Of a stretch of DNA of 64,000 nt, positions 1-9,158 are shown in pieces. This DNA is from Streptomyces durmitorensis. GTDB lineage: Bacteria > Actinomycetota > Actinomycetes > Streptomycetales > Streptomycetaceae. The DNA lies in assembly GCF_023498005.1 (NCBI RefSeq), contig NZ_CP097289.1:4836001-4900000 (forward strand), in the 5' to 3' direction. Numbering within the stretch: position 1 is the first letter of the stretch; every line of letters starts with the position of its first letter. The notes below the pieces were generated by a model that worked only from the letters and a program-made list of their open reading frames with translations, searched no databases and had not been told where the DNA came from. The position numbers and the translations under genes are program-made.

Positions 1-133
1 CATCGGCGCAGAGCGGGCAGTCGTCCAGGTGCCGTCGGACATCGACGGTCCGGGAGGGGGTGAGTAGCCCTTCCGTGAGGTCGGAGATCTCAGCGACTTC
101 TGGGTGCCCGGCCGAGTCGGTCGTGGTTGTCAC
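1..133 (-). CDS. Anti-sigma factor (zinc-finger type), C-terminus cut by window edge
   Basis: Reading leftward from a GTG at 133, about 44 residues are visible before the window ends. They contain the H-x3-C-x2-C zinc anti-sigma signature (RRHLDDCPLC). The start overlaps the stop of the upstream ECF sigma gene by four bases (GTGA), which implies translational coupling and a cognate sigma/anti-sigma pair. In mycobacteria and Streptomyces the gene after sigM is its anti-sigma factor, followed by trxB and trxA; those would lie to the left. ZAS-family anti-sigma factors hold the sigma factor inactive, often in a redox-sensitive way. Whether this one has a membrane segment cannot be seen. Confidence 0.85.
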   Translation of the reverse strand, partial: MTTTTDSAGHPEVAEISDLTEGLLTPSRTVDVRRHLDDCPLCAD

Positions 134-864
134 GCTCGCCCACCTCCGCCCTTCGCAGCAGCTGAATCGCTTGGTCCCGCATCCCGTGGTCCCGCTGCAG
201 GTGGGACGGATGTCCCCTGCGTCCGGTTCCTTCCCGGGCCCGACTTCTTGCCGTCCTTGTCGTCGCCGCTGTCTCCGCGCTGCGTACGGGGCTCCGTACG
301 CAGGTGGGTGAGCAGCGGCAGCAGTCTGGCTCTGCCGCGTGCGCAGCGGCTCTTCACGGTGCCGGTGGGCACCTCGAGCACCTGGGCTGCTTCGGCCACT
401 GGATAGCCCTGCATGTCCACCAGGACGAGGGCGGCGCGTTGGTCGTGCGGCAGGGTGCCCAGTGCCTCGACGAGTTCGCGGTGCAGATCGCCGCGCTCGA
501 CGGGAGCGGCCGCCGACTCGTGCGGCTCGAGGAGCTGCTCGAGCCGTTCGGTGTCGTCGATGGGAGAGGTCTTCCGGGACGCCGCCTTGCGTGCCCGGTC
601 GAGGCAGGCGTTCACGGTGATCCGGTGCAGCCACGTCGTGACGGCCGACTGCCCGCGGAAGGTGTGCGCGGCACGGTAGGCGGACACCAGGGCGTCCTGG
701 ACGGCGTCAGCGGCCTCCTCGCGGTCGCCCAGCGTGCGCAGGGCCACGGCCCACAGGCGGTCGCGATGGCGCCGGACAAGCTCGCCGAAGGCGTCCTTGT
801 CCCCTTCCACATGGCTGGCCAGGAGGTCCTGGTCGTTCATCTCGCCGTACGTGGTGTCGTCCAC
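130..864 (-). CDS. sigM: ECF RNA polymerase sigma factor SigM
   Basis: The 244-residue protein has an ECF sigma region 2 near residues 12-85 (RHRDRLWAVALRTLGD, then the DAVQDALVSAYR stretch) and region 4 near 130-185 with the helix-turn-helix around VAEAAQVLEVPTGTVKSR. The last 60 residues are a low-complexity Gly/Pro/Ser/Thr tail unusual for the family. Start GTG at 864 has a GGGAGGGGG ribosome site; an in-frame ATG eight codons later is an alternative. It is downstream of murJ and a pseudokinase gene and coupled to its anti-sigma gene. That is the order of the mycobacterial sigM locus, which supports the name. Its regulon is not visible here. Confidence 0.9.
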   Translation of the reverse strand: MDDTTYGEMNDQDLLASHVEGDKDAFGELVRRHRDRLWAVALRTLGDREEAADAVQDALVSAYRAAHTFRGQSAVTTWLHRITVNACLDRARKAASRKTSPIDDTERLEQLLEPHESAAAPVERGDLHRELVEALGTLPHDQRAALVLVDMQGYPVAEAAQVLEVPTGTVKSRCARGRARLLPLLTHLRTEPRTQRGDSGDDKDGKKSGPGRNRTQGTSVPPAAGPRDAGPSDSAAAKGGGGRA

Positions 865-897
865 CGTCGAACCCCCTCCCCCGATGAGCCTCGGCCC

Positions 898-2631
898 TCA
901 GCCCGCGAACTTCACGTCCGTGATGGCCTGCTTGTACCCCGCGCTGCTGTACTCATCACGGGGTGACTGCGGTACATCGGTGAGCCAGACGAGTACGTAC
1001 TGCGTCTTGACCGGTTTCTTCGCCTTGATCTTGGCGCTCTTGCCCGTGGTCGTGACGGTCCCGATCTTCTTCATCGCGCTCGGAGGCGTCGACGAGGACA
1101 TCGAGTCCGTGGCGTACAGCTCGACAGTCGTGTGGTCGCCGCCGTAGCGGAGCCCGAGCGACGCGGTCGACACGTCCTCTTCCTTGCCGAGGTCGTAGAC
1201 GATTCCGACGCCGGGCTTGTACGGGGCGAGCTTGGGGCCCTCTATGAAGCTCTTGGACCGCCAGTACGTCGAGTCGTCGCCGTCATACGTGTTGGGGACG
1301 CCCTGAACATCCTGGGGACCGCCCTCGAGGACGTACTCCTGGCCGCTCGTGATCTTGATCGGATGCGTCGGCTTCGGCTTGTTCTTGTCGCCCTCGTCGG
1401 AGGTGTCCGAGCTGCCGGGGTCCTCGGAGTTCCCCCGGTCCAGCAGCGCGTCCGCGAGCTGCCAGCTGCCGAGACCCAAGGCTGCGATGAGCAGTGCGGA
1501 CACGGCCCACTTGAGGGCCTTGCCGGTACGGCTCTGCAGCGGGGGCGGCGGGGTCGGCACCGGCTGGGTGGCTCCCGGACGGGGCGCGGTGCGGCCGTAC
1601 GTGCCCTGCTGGTAGGTCGTGCGCTGGTACTCGGGCGGTGCGGTGAACGCGGGCTCCGGCGGGCGGATGCGGGGCATCTCACCGATCGCCTTCACCAGCT
1701 CCTCCGGCGTCGTGCACGGCGGCTCCTGGCGGGAGGCGGTCGCACCCTCGTTCACGAGCGCGCGCATGGCGAGCTCGGAGAGGCCCCTGTGCACGCCTGC
1801 GCGCACCTGGTCGGGGGCGATCAGGCCGACGCCCTTGGGCAGCCCGGAGAGGCCGTACGCGTCGTCCTCGTACGGCCAGCGCTGGGTCAGCGAGGCGTAC
1901 AGCAGTGCGCCGACCGCTTCGGTGTCCGTGCGCTGCGGGGTGTCGGAGCTGATGCCGCGGAGCGCCGCGTTCACGGCGAGGCCGCGGATGCGGTACTGAC
2001 CGGAGGAGGTCCGCAGCACCGCGCTCGGGGTCAGCCGCAGGTGGGCGAGACCCTCACGGTGAGCGGCCGCCATGGCCTGGGCGACCTGGCTGACGAGTTG
2101 GTACGCGTCGTGCGCCTCAAGAGGGCCCGCAGCGAGCAGCGCGGTGAGTTCCGTGGCGTCGGGCAGCCACTCGTGCACCACGTAGACGAGGTCGTTCTCC
2201 TCGACCGCGTCCAGGACGTGCACGAAGCGGGGGTCGCCGAGCAGCGCCGACGAGCGGGCCGCGGCGAGCACTGATCGTGCCCGTGGATGGTCGGCGGGCA
2301 GCAGATGCACGCCGACGGCCCGGCGGAGCTTCTCGTCCACCGCACGCCAGCTGCTGAAACCGTCCAGACGGGTGACGCACTCTTCGAGTCGGTAGCGTCT
2401 GGCGAGCTTGTGACCGCTGTGCAGCTCGGGGGGTGATGCCGCCCCCGGGCTTGTGGGCCCACCGGTCTCTGCTGCGCCTTCTTCTGCCGTTTCCCGCTCC
2501 CGGGTCTGGGCCACCCCGTCGGCCGTGGCCTCGTCCGCTTTCGCGGTCAGCGGCTCATCGCCGCTGTTGTCTGCCACGTCGACGGCAGCCGTGCTCCGTT
2601 CCGCCACCGTCGTTCCTGCCTCCCCATCCAT
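898..2631 (-). CDS. Membrane-anchored pseudokinase with extracellular discoidin-like domain (MurJ partner)
   Basis: 577 residues: an acidic low-complexity N-terminus (1-75), a protein-kinase-like fold (about 75-310), a Pro-rich linker, one membrane segment near 375-397 (WAVSALLIAALGLGSWQL), then a Ser/Asp/Lys-rich stretch and an extracellular C-terminal domain resembling F5/8-type C/carbohydrate-binding modules. Catalytic kinase residues are missing: the HRD loop reads HLRLTPSAV and the DFG position reads RGLAV. It should therefore not transfer phosphate. In mycobacteria a pseudokinase of this architecture is fused to the C-terminus of MviN/MurJ and recruits an FHA protein when phosphorylated. 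Here it is a separate gene 94 bp after murJ. Start GTG/ATG at 2631. Confidence 0.82.
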   Translation of the reverse strand: MDGEAGTTVAERSTAAVDVADNSGDEPLTAKADEATADGVAQTRERETAEEGAAETGGPTSPGAASPPELHSGHKLARRYRLEECVTRLDGFSSWRAVDEKLRRAVGVHLLPADHPRARSVLAAARSSALLGDPRFVHVLDAVEENDLVYVVHEWLPDATELTALLAAGPLEAHDAYQLVSQVAQAMAAAHREGLAHLRLTPSAVLRTSSGQYRIRGLAVNAALRGISSDTPQRTDTEAVGALLYASLTQRWPYEDDAYGLSGLPKGVGLIAPDQVRAGVHRGLSELAMRALVNEGATASRQEPPCTTPEELVKAIGEMPRIRPPEPAFTAPPEYQRTTYQQGTYGRTAPRPGATQPVPTPPPPLQSRTGKALKWAVSALLIAALGLGSWQLADALLDRGNSEDPGSSDTSDEGDKNKPKPTHPIKITSGQEYVLEGGPQDVQGVPNTYDGDDSTYWRSKSFIEGPKLAPYKPGVGIVYDLGKEEDVSTASLGLRYGGDHTTVELYATDSMSSSTPPSAMKKIGTVTTTGKSAKIKAKKPVKTQYVLVWLTDVPQSPRDEYSSAGYKQAITDVKFAG

Positions 2632-2725
2632 CGCGCTTCGTCAGACGCCAAAGCCAATTGTGCCCACAGTCCGGCGCTATGCACGACACGCGGTGGCCGG
2701 TGATGGTTGTGCGAACCCCTGGATC

Positions 2726-5017
2726 TCACCGTCCGAGACGGCCGCGGACCATCCCGACCATGGAATTGAGCTCCGCAATCCGCATCTTTCGGGCAGCCAC
2801 GAAGAAGATGCCTCCGAGGACGATTCCGCCGGCCACCAAAGCGATGAGGGAACCACCGGCGCCGTCGCCCAGAGCCTTGAGGATCCCGAAGCCGACCGCG
2901 CCGCCGAGGATCGCCGCCGGGATGCACGCCATGGCGAGCCGGGCGTAGGTACGCAGGACGTGGGTGCCGTCCAGATCGCCGCCGAGGCGGTTGCGCAGCC
3001 TGCGCCAGGCGACACCGACGCCGACCGCGTAGGCGAGGCCGTACGAGGCGGCCATGCCGATCACAGCCCACTGGGCGGGCAGGAGGACATAGGCGAGGCA
3101 GCTCGCCGCCGCGTTGACGGCCGCCACGATGACCGTGTTGTAGAAGGGCGTCCGGGTGTCCTCGTAGGCGTAGAAGCCGCGCAGGACGACGTACTGCACC
3201 GAGTACGGGATCAGGCCCAGGCCGAACGCCATCAGGACGAAGCCCATGGACCGGGCTGCCTCGCTGCCGCTGGAGGCGAACAGCAGGGTGCACATCGGGA
3301 CGCCGAGGGCGACGAACGCGAAGGCGACCGGGACGATCGCCACCGCGGAGGTGCGCAGCCCCTGTGAGATGTCGTCGCGGACCGCGCCGGGGTCGTTGTC
3401 ATGGGCCGCCCGCGAGATGCGGGGCAGCATGGCCGCCATGACGGAGACGGTGATGATGGCCTGTGGCATGCCCCAGATCAGCTGGGCGTTGGAGTAGGCC
3501 ATGATGCCTGTGCCGTCCTTGCCGGAGGCCTTGCCCGCGGCGGTGGCCAGCTGGGTGACCACGAGCACGCCGGCCTGGTTGGCGAGGACGAAGAGCACCG
3601 TCCACTTGGCGAGCTTGACCGCCTTGCCGAGGCCGTGGCCCTTCCAGTCGAAGCGCGGCCGGAACCGGAAGCCCGTCTCGCGCAGATACGGGATCATCGC
3701 CAGGGCCTGGACGACCAGACCGAGCAGCGTGCCGATGCCCAGGAGACGGACACCGTCCGCGGGGATCGACTCGACCCTCATGCCCGAGTCGCCGGAGGTT
3801 CCGTAGACCCAGATGAACAGCCCGAAGGTGAAGATCATGACGATGTTGTTGAGGACCGGGGTCCACATCATCGCGCCGAACTTCCCGCGGGCGTTGAGGA
3901 TCTGGCCCATCACCACGTGCACGCCCATGAAGAAGATGGTGGGCAGGCAGTAGCGGGCGAAGGTGACCGCGACGTTGTTGGCCGGCGGGTTGTTCGCGAT
4001 GGGGGTCGACATCAGCTTGATCAGCAGCGGCGCCGCGAAGACGGCCAGGGCGACGATGAGGCCGAGCGCGACCATGACCAGGGTCAGCAGGCGGTTGGCG
4101 TAGGCCACGCCGCCGTCCTTGTCGTCCTTCATGGCACGCACCAGCTGCGGCACGAAGACCGAGTTGAGGCCACCGCCGACGGTCAGGATGTAGATCATCG
4201 TCGGCAGCGTGTACGCGACGGTCCAGGCGTCACCGAGGGTCGCGGCGCCGAGGGCCGCGGTGATCACCATGGTGCGGACGAAACCGGTGAGCCGGGAGAC
4301 CATCGTGCCCGCGGCCATCACCGCGCTCGACTTCAGCAGGCTTGACGCCCGTCCGCCGCCGCCGGACTTCGGGGCCGGTGCGGGAGTCGGGGGAGCTGCC
4401 GGGGCCGGGACCATCGGGGGCTCGGGGGGCTGGTAGCCGCCCTGCTGCTGATAGCCGTTGCCCTGGGGGTAGCCGTTGCCGGGGGGATAGCCGTTGCCTT
4501 GGGGGTATCCGTCCTGGGGATAGCCGCCGCCCTGCTGATAGGTGGCGTCCTGCTGCTCGCGGTAGCCGCCCGGCTGCTGGTCCCGGAAGAGGTGGGCGAA
4601 GGCGTCCGGCTCGTGGCGCTCCTCGCCGGCCTGGGTGACCAGGTCGTCGACGCCCACGAACTGCGTCGTGCGGGCGTCGTCGCCGTACGGGAGGTGCCGG
4701 GTCGGGCCTTCGGGTTCGGGGGCCGGGGTCTGGGCCCACACGCGGGGGTCCGGGGCGTGCTGCGGGGAGGGCGGCTGAGCGTAGAGCGGCTGGGGGTCCT
4801 GGTAGTAACCGGGAGGCGGCGGGGGGTGCGCGGCGCGGTCGTACAGCGCCTCGGTCACCGGGTCCTGGGCGGCGAGATCCTGTGCTCGGTAGGGGTCCTG
4901 GTCGTAGGCATCCTGGAGGTACACGTCCGGGGCAGGCTGGGGTGGCACCTGCCCGTCCTCCGGAGGACCGGAACCGCCCGCGCCCTGGCCACGGTCACCG
5001 TCGTACGGCGCGTTCAT
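2726..5017 (-). CDS. murJ: Lipid II flippase MurJ (MviN) with long Q/G/P-rich N-terminus
   Basis: 763 residues. The first ~225 form a hydrophilic extension with GYPQGNGYPPGNGY-type repeats. Residues ~230-755 are a polytopic MurJ/MviN (MOP superfamily) domain with about 14 hydrophobic helices, beginning SLLKSSAVMAAGTMVSRLTG. MurJ moves lipid-linked peptidoglycan precursor across the membrane. Start ATG at 5017 follows GAGGTGGGG. It lies 47 bp after the DUF6049 gene and is followed by the pseudokinase and sigM genes, all leftward, so they probably form one operon. The long N-terminal tail, absent from E. coli MurJ, is a plausible site for protein contacts or phosphorylation (inference). Confidence 0.93.
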   Translation of the reverse strand: MNAPYDGDRGQGAGGSGPPEDGQVPPQPAPDVYLQDAYDQDPYRAQDLAAQDPVTEALYDRAAHPPPPPGYYQDPQPLYAQPPSPQHAPDPRVWAQTPAPEPEGPTRHLPYGDDARTTQFVGVDDLVTQAGEERHEPDAFAHLFRDQQPGGYREQQDATYQQGGGYPQDGYPQGNGYPPGNGYPQGNGYQQQGGYQPPEPPMVPAPAAPPTPAPAPKSGGGGRASSLLKSSAVMAAGTMVSRLTGFVRTMVITAALGAATLGDAWTVAYTLPTMIYILTVGGGLNSVFVPQLVRAMKDDKDGGVAYANRLLTLVMVALGLIVALAVFAAPLLIKLMSTPIANNPPANNVAVTFARYCLPTIFFMGVHVVMGQILNARGKFGAMMWTPVLNNIVMIFTFGLFIWVYGTSGDSGMRVESIPADGVRLLGIGTLLGLVVQALAMIPYLRETGFRFRPRFDWKGHGLGKAVKLAKWTVLFVLANQAGVLVVTQLATAAGKASGKDGTGIMAYSNAQLIWGMPQAIITVSVMAAMLPRISRAAHDNDPGAVRDDISQGLRTSAVAIVPVAFAFVALGVPMCTLLFASSGSEAARSMGFVLMAFGLGLIPYSVQYVVLRGFYAYEDTRTPFYNTVIVAAVNAAASCLAYVLLPAQWAVIGMAASYGLAYAVGVGVAWRRLRNRLGGDLDGTHVLRTYARLAMACIPAAILGGAVGFGILKALGDGAGGSLIALVAGGIVLGGIFFVAARKMRIAELNSMVGMVRGRLGR

Positions 5018-5064
5018 GGATTACCCCACCTCATCGTCCCCGGGCCCACCGGCCACGACATCGC

Positions 5065-7422
5065 TCAACGGTCCACTCTCTCACCCGTGTCCGACGGGTC
5101 GGTGCTTTCCGGAGCGGTGTCCGGTGTCGGGTCACTCGGCTGCTCGGGGTCGTCCTCGCCGGACTCCGTGCCGGACGCGCCGTCCGGGCCGTCCTCAGGG
5201 CCTTCCTCGGCCTGCTGCCGGGAGGCCCGCTTGCGCTGGGTGTACATCCGGAATCCGGCGAGCACCAGAAGCAGCACGCCGCCCGCGATGACCAGCATCA
5301 CGGTGAGGGTGATCTCGGTGACGTTCACGTCGAACTGGACCCGGTCGCCGTACGGCTGGCCGTCCTCGGTGTAGAGCTGGGCGTAGACCGGGACCGGGCC
5401 GTTGGCGTTGGCCGTGGTGGTGAACTTCACCGACTGGGCGTGGCCGCCCGCGACCTTGACCGGCTGTTCCGAGTAGGCCTTGCCACCGATCTTCAGACGC
5501 GTGGGGTTTTCCGACGTCAGACGCAGAACCATGTGGTCGACGCCTTGGACCAGGTTGTTCTGCACCGTCACCGGGATCGTCGCGCTGCGCCCCGAGAGCT
5601 TCGCGTCGGACTTCTTGATCAGCGCCACCTGGTCGATGAGTGTCGTCAGGTAGTTGTCCACGCCCTGGCGGTAGGTCGCCGCCTCGGCGGGCCTGCCCCG
5701 CCAGGACGTCGACATCTCGCGGTCTATGGCCCGCCCGAAGGGCGTGATGACGCGGTCGGGCTCGCTGAGGATCGTCTGGAAGCGGTTGAGCTTGTTCTGG
5801 GTGTTCTGAATGGACTTGAAGGCCGACTTCGGCAGCTCCTGCTTGCGCAGCGCCGCCGGATAGGAGCCGGCCGAAGGCACCTGGGTCGTGGCCGACGGGT
5901 CCGGCTTGGCCTTCGCCGCTGCCGACAGGTCCTGCGGCTGCGACCAGCGGTCGTCGGAGAGGGTGGTCAGCGCCTTCGCCATCGCCTGGGCCTGGCTGGC
6001 GGACGGCATGCGCTGAGGAGCGACGACGATGCTCCGCTGCTTGTCCGGATCCTGCAGCGTGACCATCAGGCTCTGGGCGAGGAACTCCTGCACGGCGAGC
6101 GTGGAGCTCTCGGCCCCCGTCATGTCGCCCTGGAAGGCCGTGGAGAGGCGTGCGTCGGCCACCACGGCTGTCGTGCCGCCGCCGATGGGCCGGGCGGCGT
6201 TGGGTGTGTACGGCAGCGCGCTGCCGTCACGCAGGCTGTCGCTCCGGGCGATCACCGTGTGGGCGCCCGCCGAGGTGGAGACGTCGACGATCGACGGATC
6301 GAGGGCGCCGTCCACGGGCCACGCGAAGTCCGACTGCGGCTTGACGTGGAGGATGGAGTCCACGGCCAGCGCTCCCGAAACGGTGGCGTCCTTGAGCTGG
6401 CCCAGGGAACCGGTGACGGTCTTGCCGTTGTGAGCGAGCGAGGCCAGGTCGGGGTCGGCGAAGGGCAGCGCGACGACCTTCTCGTCCTTCACGGCCTGCT
6501 CGAGCTTGTTGAGCCACTCCTTGGCGACCGCCTGGCCCTTGCCCGCCGTGGTGCTCTTGCCGTCGGCGGTCTGTACCCGATAGTTCCGCGTCATCGCGTC
6601 GACCGAGGCCAGCAGGTCGGGATCGATGACCCAGGTGACGTCGAGCTCGCTGCCCAGGGACAGCATCTGCTCCAGGCGACCGCCGGGGGCGAGCTCCTTG
6701 GCCAGGTCGTCGTCCGTGAAGACGGGCGTCTGCTGCTCGTCCGAGCCGGTCTCCGCCGTGAGGTGTGCGGTGGAGATGAGCGGCCACAAATAGGTCGTCT
6801 TGGTCTTCGTGTCAGCGGCGCCCGACTGCCACGGCAGGAAGGTCCGCTCGAAGCCGAGCACCTGGGACCACGGCTGGGCGGCGGTCCGGCCGGTGAGCGA
6901 GACACCGAGCTGGTAGACGCCGTCGGCGCCGAGATCCAGCGCCTTGACCGGCACGGAGATGCTGAAGTCCTGACGGATGCCGGGGGCCAGCTTGGAGAAC
7001 TTCTTGACGTACTTGCCGCCGACTTCCGTGCCGTCGGCTCCGGCCTGGTAGCCGGTGCGCTTGGCGGCGGAGTCGATCTGGCTCCGGCCGTTGAGGACCG
7101 GCCCCAGGCGCAGCCCGACCTCGGCTCCCGTGATCGCCTGCTTGCCCTCGTTGGTGACCGTGCCGGAGACGGTGACCGTGTCCCCGTCCGTCGGAGCGGT
7201 GGGTGTGAGTTTGTTCAGCGAGACGTCGACGGTGTTCGAACCGGTGGCGTCTGCCGCCGCGCCCGCGTCCGCGCTCGGCGCCGCGGCGTGCGCGGTCGGC
7301 TCCGCCGACAGCTGCAGCATGCCGGTCAGCAATGGGGCCCCAGCCAGCAACGCTGCCGTACGCCGCAGCCACCGGCGGGCAGGTGAGGGACTGGTCCCCG
7401 GGAAGTCTGCCGCCTCGGCCAC
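5065..7422 (-). CDS. Secreted/membrane-anchored DUF6049-family protein (Rv3909-like)
   Basis: 785 residues from GTG 7422, which has GAGGACGGG 6-15 bases upstream. An earlier in-frame GTG at 7470 has no ribosome site and sits just after a -10-like TACCAT (7473-7478 on this strand). The N-terminus is a signal peptide (RRWLRRTAALLAG...AHAAA). The body is Ala/Thr-rich with Ig-like beta segments. The C-terminus has one membrane helix (TLTVMLVIAGGVLLLVLAGF) followed by a charged, acidic cytoplasmic tail. This is the large extracytoplasmic protein always found upstream of MurJ in Actinobacteria. A role in wall assembly with MurJ is inferred from context only. It is divergent from cca. Confidence 0.8.
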   Translation of the reverse strand: MAEAADFPGTSPSPARRWLRRTAALLAGAPLLTGMLQLSAEPTAHAAAPSADAGAAADATGSNTVDVSLNKLTPTAPTDGDTVTVSGTVTNEGKQAITGAEVGLRLGPVLNGRSQIDSAAKRTGYQAGADGTEVGGKYVKKFSKLAPGIRQDFSISVPVKALDLGADGVYQLGVSLTGRTAAQPWSQVLGFERTFLPWQSGAADTKTKTTYLWPLISTAHLTAETGSDEQQTPVFTDDDLAKELAPGGRLEQMLSLGSELDVTWVIDPDLLASVDAMTRNYRVQTADGKSTTAGKGQAVAKEWLNKLEQAVKDEKVVALPFADPDLASLAHNGKTVTGSLGQLKDATVSGALAVDSILHVKPQSDFAWPVDGALDPSIVDVSTSAGAHTVIARSDSLRDGSALPYTPNAARPIGGGTTAVVADARLSTAFQGDMTGAESSTLAVQEFLAQSLMVTLQDPDKQRSIVVAPQRMPSASQAQAMAKALTTLSDDRWSQPQDLSAAAKAKPDPSATTQVPSAGSYPAALRKQELPKSAFKSIQNTQNKLNRFQTILSEPDRVITPFGRAIDREMSTSWRGRPAEAATYRQGVDNYLTTLIDQVALIKKSDAKLSGRSATIPVTVQNNLVQGVDHMVLRLTSENPTRLKIGGKAYSEQPVKVAGGHAQSVKFTTTANANGPVPVYAQLYTEDGQPYGDRVQFDVNVTEITLTVMLVIAGGVLLLVLAGFRMYTQRKRASRQQAEEGPEDGPDGASGTESGEDDPEQPSDPTPDTAPESTDPSDTGERVDR

Positions 7423-7601
7423 GCGTTGCCCGTCCTCGTCGTCGTCAGTGGTCGTCGGTTGTGCGTCCACGCATGGTAACGAGGTGCGCTGTGGCGAAGT
7501 GCCGCGGACTGCTCCACATGATCGGAAGACCTGGCCGGAGAGGGGCGCGCGGCCCCGGAGGTCCCGCTGAAAACCGGGCGGCTGGGGGCGTCCGGGGCAC
7601 G

Positions 7602-7616
7602 TACCCTTTTCTGTTG
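7602..7616 (+). promoter_or_regulatory. Promoter -10 for a leaderless cca transcript
   Basis: TACCCT at 7602-7607 is a good actinobacterial -10 hexamer and ends eight bases before the GTG start of cca at 7616. No ribosome-binding sequence lies between, so transcription probably begins at the start codon. No convincing -35 was seen. Confidence 0.5.
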
Positions 7617-9058
7617 TGCCGAACGCCAATGAAGAAAATCCCAGCGCACTGAGTCAGGTGCAGCGCCGCGCGGTCAGTGAACTGCTGCGTGTGTCCCCTG
7701 TCGCGGACGATCTTGCCCGCCGTTTCCAGGAGGCCGGGTTCTCTCTCGCCCTGGTCGGCGGGTCGGTCAGAGACGCGCTCCTTGGCCGGCTCGGCAATGA
7801 CCTGGACTTCACGACCGATGCCCGCCCCGAGGACGTACTGAAGATCGTCAGGCCGTGGGCGGACTCGGTGTGGGAGGTCGGGATCGCCTTCGGCACCGTG
7901 GGGAGCCAGAAGGATGGCTACCAGATCGAAGTCACGACGTACCGGTCCGAGGCGTACGACAGGACCTCGCGCAAGCCCGAGGTGTCGTACGGCGACTCCA
8001 TCGAGGAAGACCTCGTACGCCGTGATTTCACCGTCAACGCGATGGCCGTCGCTCTCCCCGAGAAGGAGTTCGTCGACCCGCACGGCGGTCTCGAGGACCT
8101 GGCAGGGCGAATCCTGCGCACCCCGGGCACCCCGGAGGACTCCTTCTCGGACGACCCGCTGCGGATGATGCGGGCCGCGCGGTTCGCCGCGCAGCTGGAC
8201 TTCGAGGTGGCTCCGGACGTCGTCGCCGCGATGAAGGCGATGGCCGAGCGCATCGACATCGTCTCCGCGGAGCGCGTCCGTGACGAACTGAACAAGCTGC
8301 TCCTCTCGCCGAACCCGGCGAAGGGACTTGCTCTACTTGTCGACACAGGCATCGCTGACCGCGTGCTGCCCGAGCTTCCGGCGCTGCGGCTGGAGAGTGA
8401 CGAGCACCACCGTCACAAGGACGTCTACGACCACTCGCTGATCGTCCTCGAGCAGGCGATGGCGCTGGAGGAGGACGGCCCGGATCTGACGCTGCGGCTC
8501 GCGGCGCTGCTGCACGACATCGGGAAGCCGCGGACGCGGCGCTTCGAGGACGACGGCCGGGTCTCCTTCCACCACCACGAGGTGGTGGGGGCCAAGATGG
8601 CCAAGAAGCGGATGACGGAGCTCAAGTACTCGAACGAGCTCGTGAAGGACGTCTCGCGTCTGGTGGAGCTGCACCTGCGCTTCCACGGCTACGGAACAGG
8701 CGAGTGGACGGACTCGGCCGTACGTCGCTACGTACGCGACGCGGGCCCTCTCCTCAGCCGGCTGCACAAGCTGACCCGGTCCGACTGCACGACGCGCAAC
8801 AAGCGCAAGGCCAATGCGCTGTCGCGTGCGTACGACGGCCTGGAGGAGCGCATCGCGCGGCTTCAGGAGCAGGAGGAGCTGGACTCGATCCGTCCGGACC
8901 TGGACGGCAACGAGATCATGCAGGTCCTGGACGTACGGCCGGGCCCGGTGATCGGCCAGGCCTACAAGTTCCTGCTGGAGCTGCGGCTGGAGAACGGGCC
9001 GATGGAGCGAGACGAAGCGATCGCGGCGCTCAAGGAATGGTGGGCCGCACAGGAGTGA
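7616..9058 (+). CDS. cca: CCA tRNA nucleotidyltransferase
   Basis: 480 residues. It adds or repairs the 3'-terminal CCA of tRNAs. The class II nucleotidyltransferase head is at residues ~30-160: LVGGSVRDALLGR with the catalytic DLDF, and the RRDFTVNAMA motif. An HD-domain follows (HKDVYDHSLIVLEQ, LAALLHDIGKPRTRR; ~260-340), typical of the actinobacterial PcnA/Cca form. Start GTG at 7616 is preferred because it agrees with a leaderless promoter. Its divergence from the DUF6049-murJ operon is the same as for mycobacterial pcnA, except that the NUDIX gene found between them in M. tuberculosis is absent here. Confidence 0.93.
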   Translation: MPNANEENPSALSQVQRRAVSELLRVSPVADDLARRFQEAGFSLALVGGSVRDALLGRLGNDLDFTTDARPEDVLKIVRPWADSVWEVGIAFGTVGSQKDGYQIEVTTYRSEAYDRTSRKPEVSYGDSIEEDLVRRDFTVNAMAVALPEKEFVDPHGGLEDLAGRILRTPGTPEDSFSDDPLRMMRAARFAAQLDFEVAPDVVAAMKAMAERIDIVSAERVRDELNKLLLSPNPAKGLALLVDTGIADRVLPELPALRLESDEHHRHKDVYDHSLIVLEQAMALEEDGPDLTLRLAALLHDIGKPRTRRFEDDGRVSFHHHEVVGAKMAKKRMTELKYSNELVKDVSRLVELHLRFHGYGTGEWTDSAVRRYVRDAGPLLSRLHKLTRSDCTTRNKRKANALSRAYDGLEERIARLQEQEELDSIRPDLDGNEIMQVLDVRPGPVIGQAYKFLLELRLENGPMERDEAIAALKEWWAAQE

Positions 9059-9073
9059 GATGGGACTCGGTGC

Positions 9074-9093
9074 GATGTTTCACGTGAAACATC
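9074..9093. other. parS site (ParB-binding centromere), within a 20-bp palindrome
   Basis: GTTTCACGTGAAAC at 9077-9090 is an exact match to the Streptomyces parS consensus. Symmetry extends to GAT...ATC at 9074-9093. It lies between the convergent cca and LppU-like genes, 47 bp from a second copy. Confidence 0.93.
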
Positions 9094-9110
9094 ACGCCGG
9101 ATCCGGACAT

Positions 9111-9150
9111 GCGAAGGGGCACTGTTTCACGTGAAACAGTGCCCCTTCGC
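9111..9150. other. parS site at the centre of a 40-bp perfect palindrome; probable bidirectional terminator
   Basis: Exact parS at 9124-9137. The symmetry extends 20 bases each side without mismatch (outer arm GCGAAGGGGCACT). It is in the gap between convergent genes, so a transcript of either strand could form a 20-bp stem with essentially no loop, consistent with an intrinsic terminator. ParB binding is established for the motif; termination is inference. Confidence 0.9.
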
Positions 9151-9158
9151 TTACGCCG

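Noticed and set aside
4882..7386. 834-codon frame antisense to the DUF6049 gene
   Set aside because: Same shadow effect: low-complexity Arg/Gly/Val composition and no domain, while the opposite strand has a signal peptide and coherent protein.
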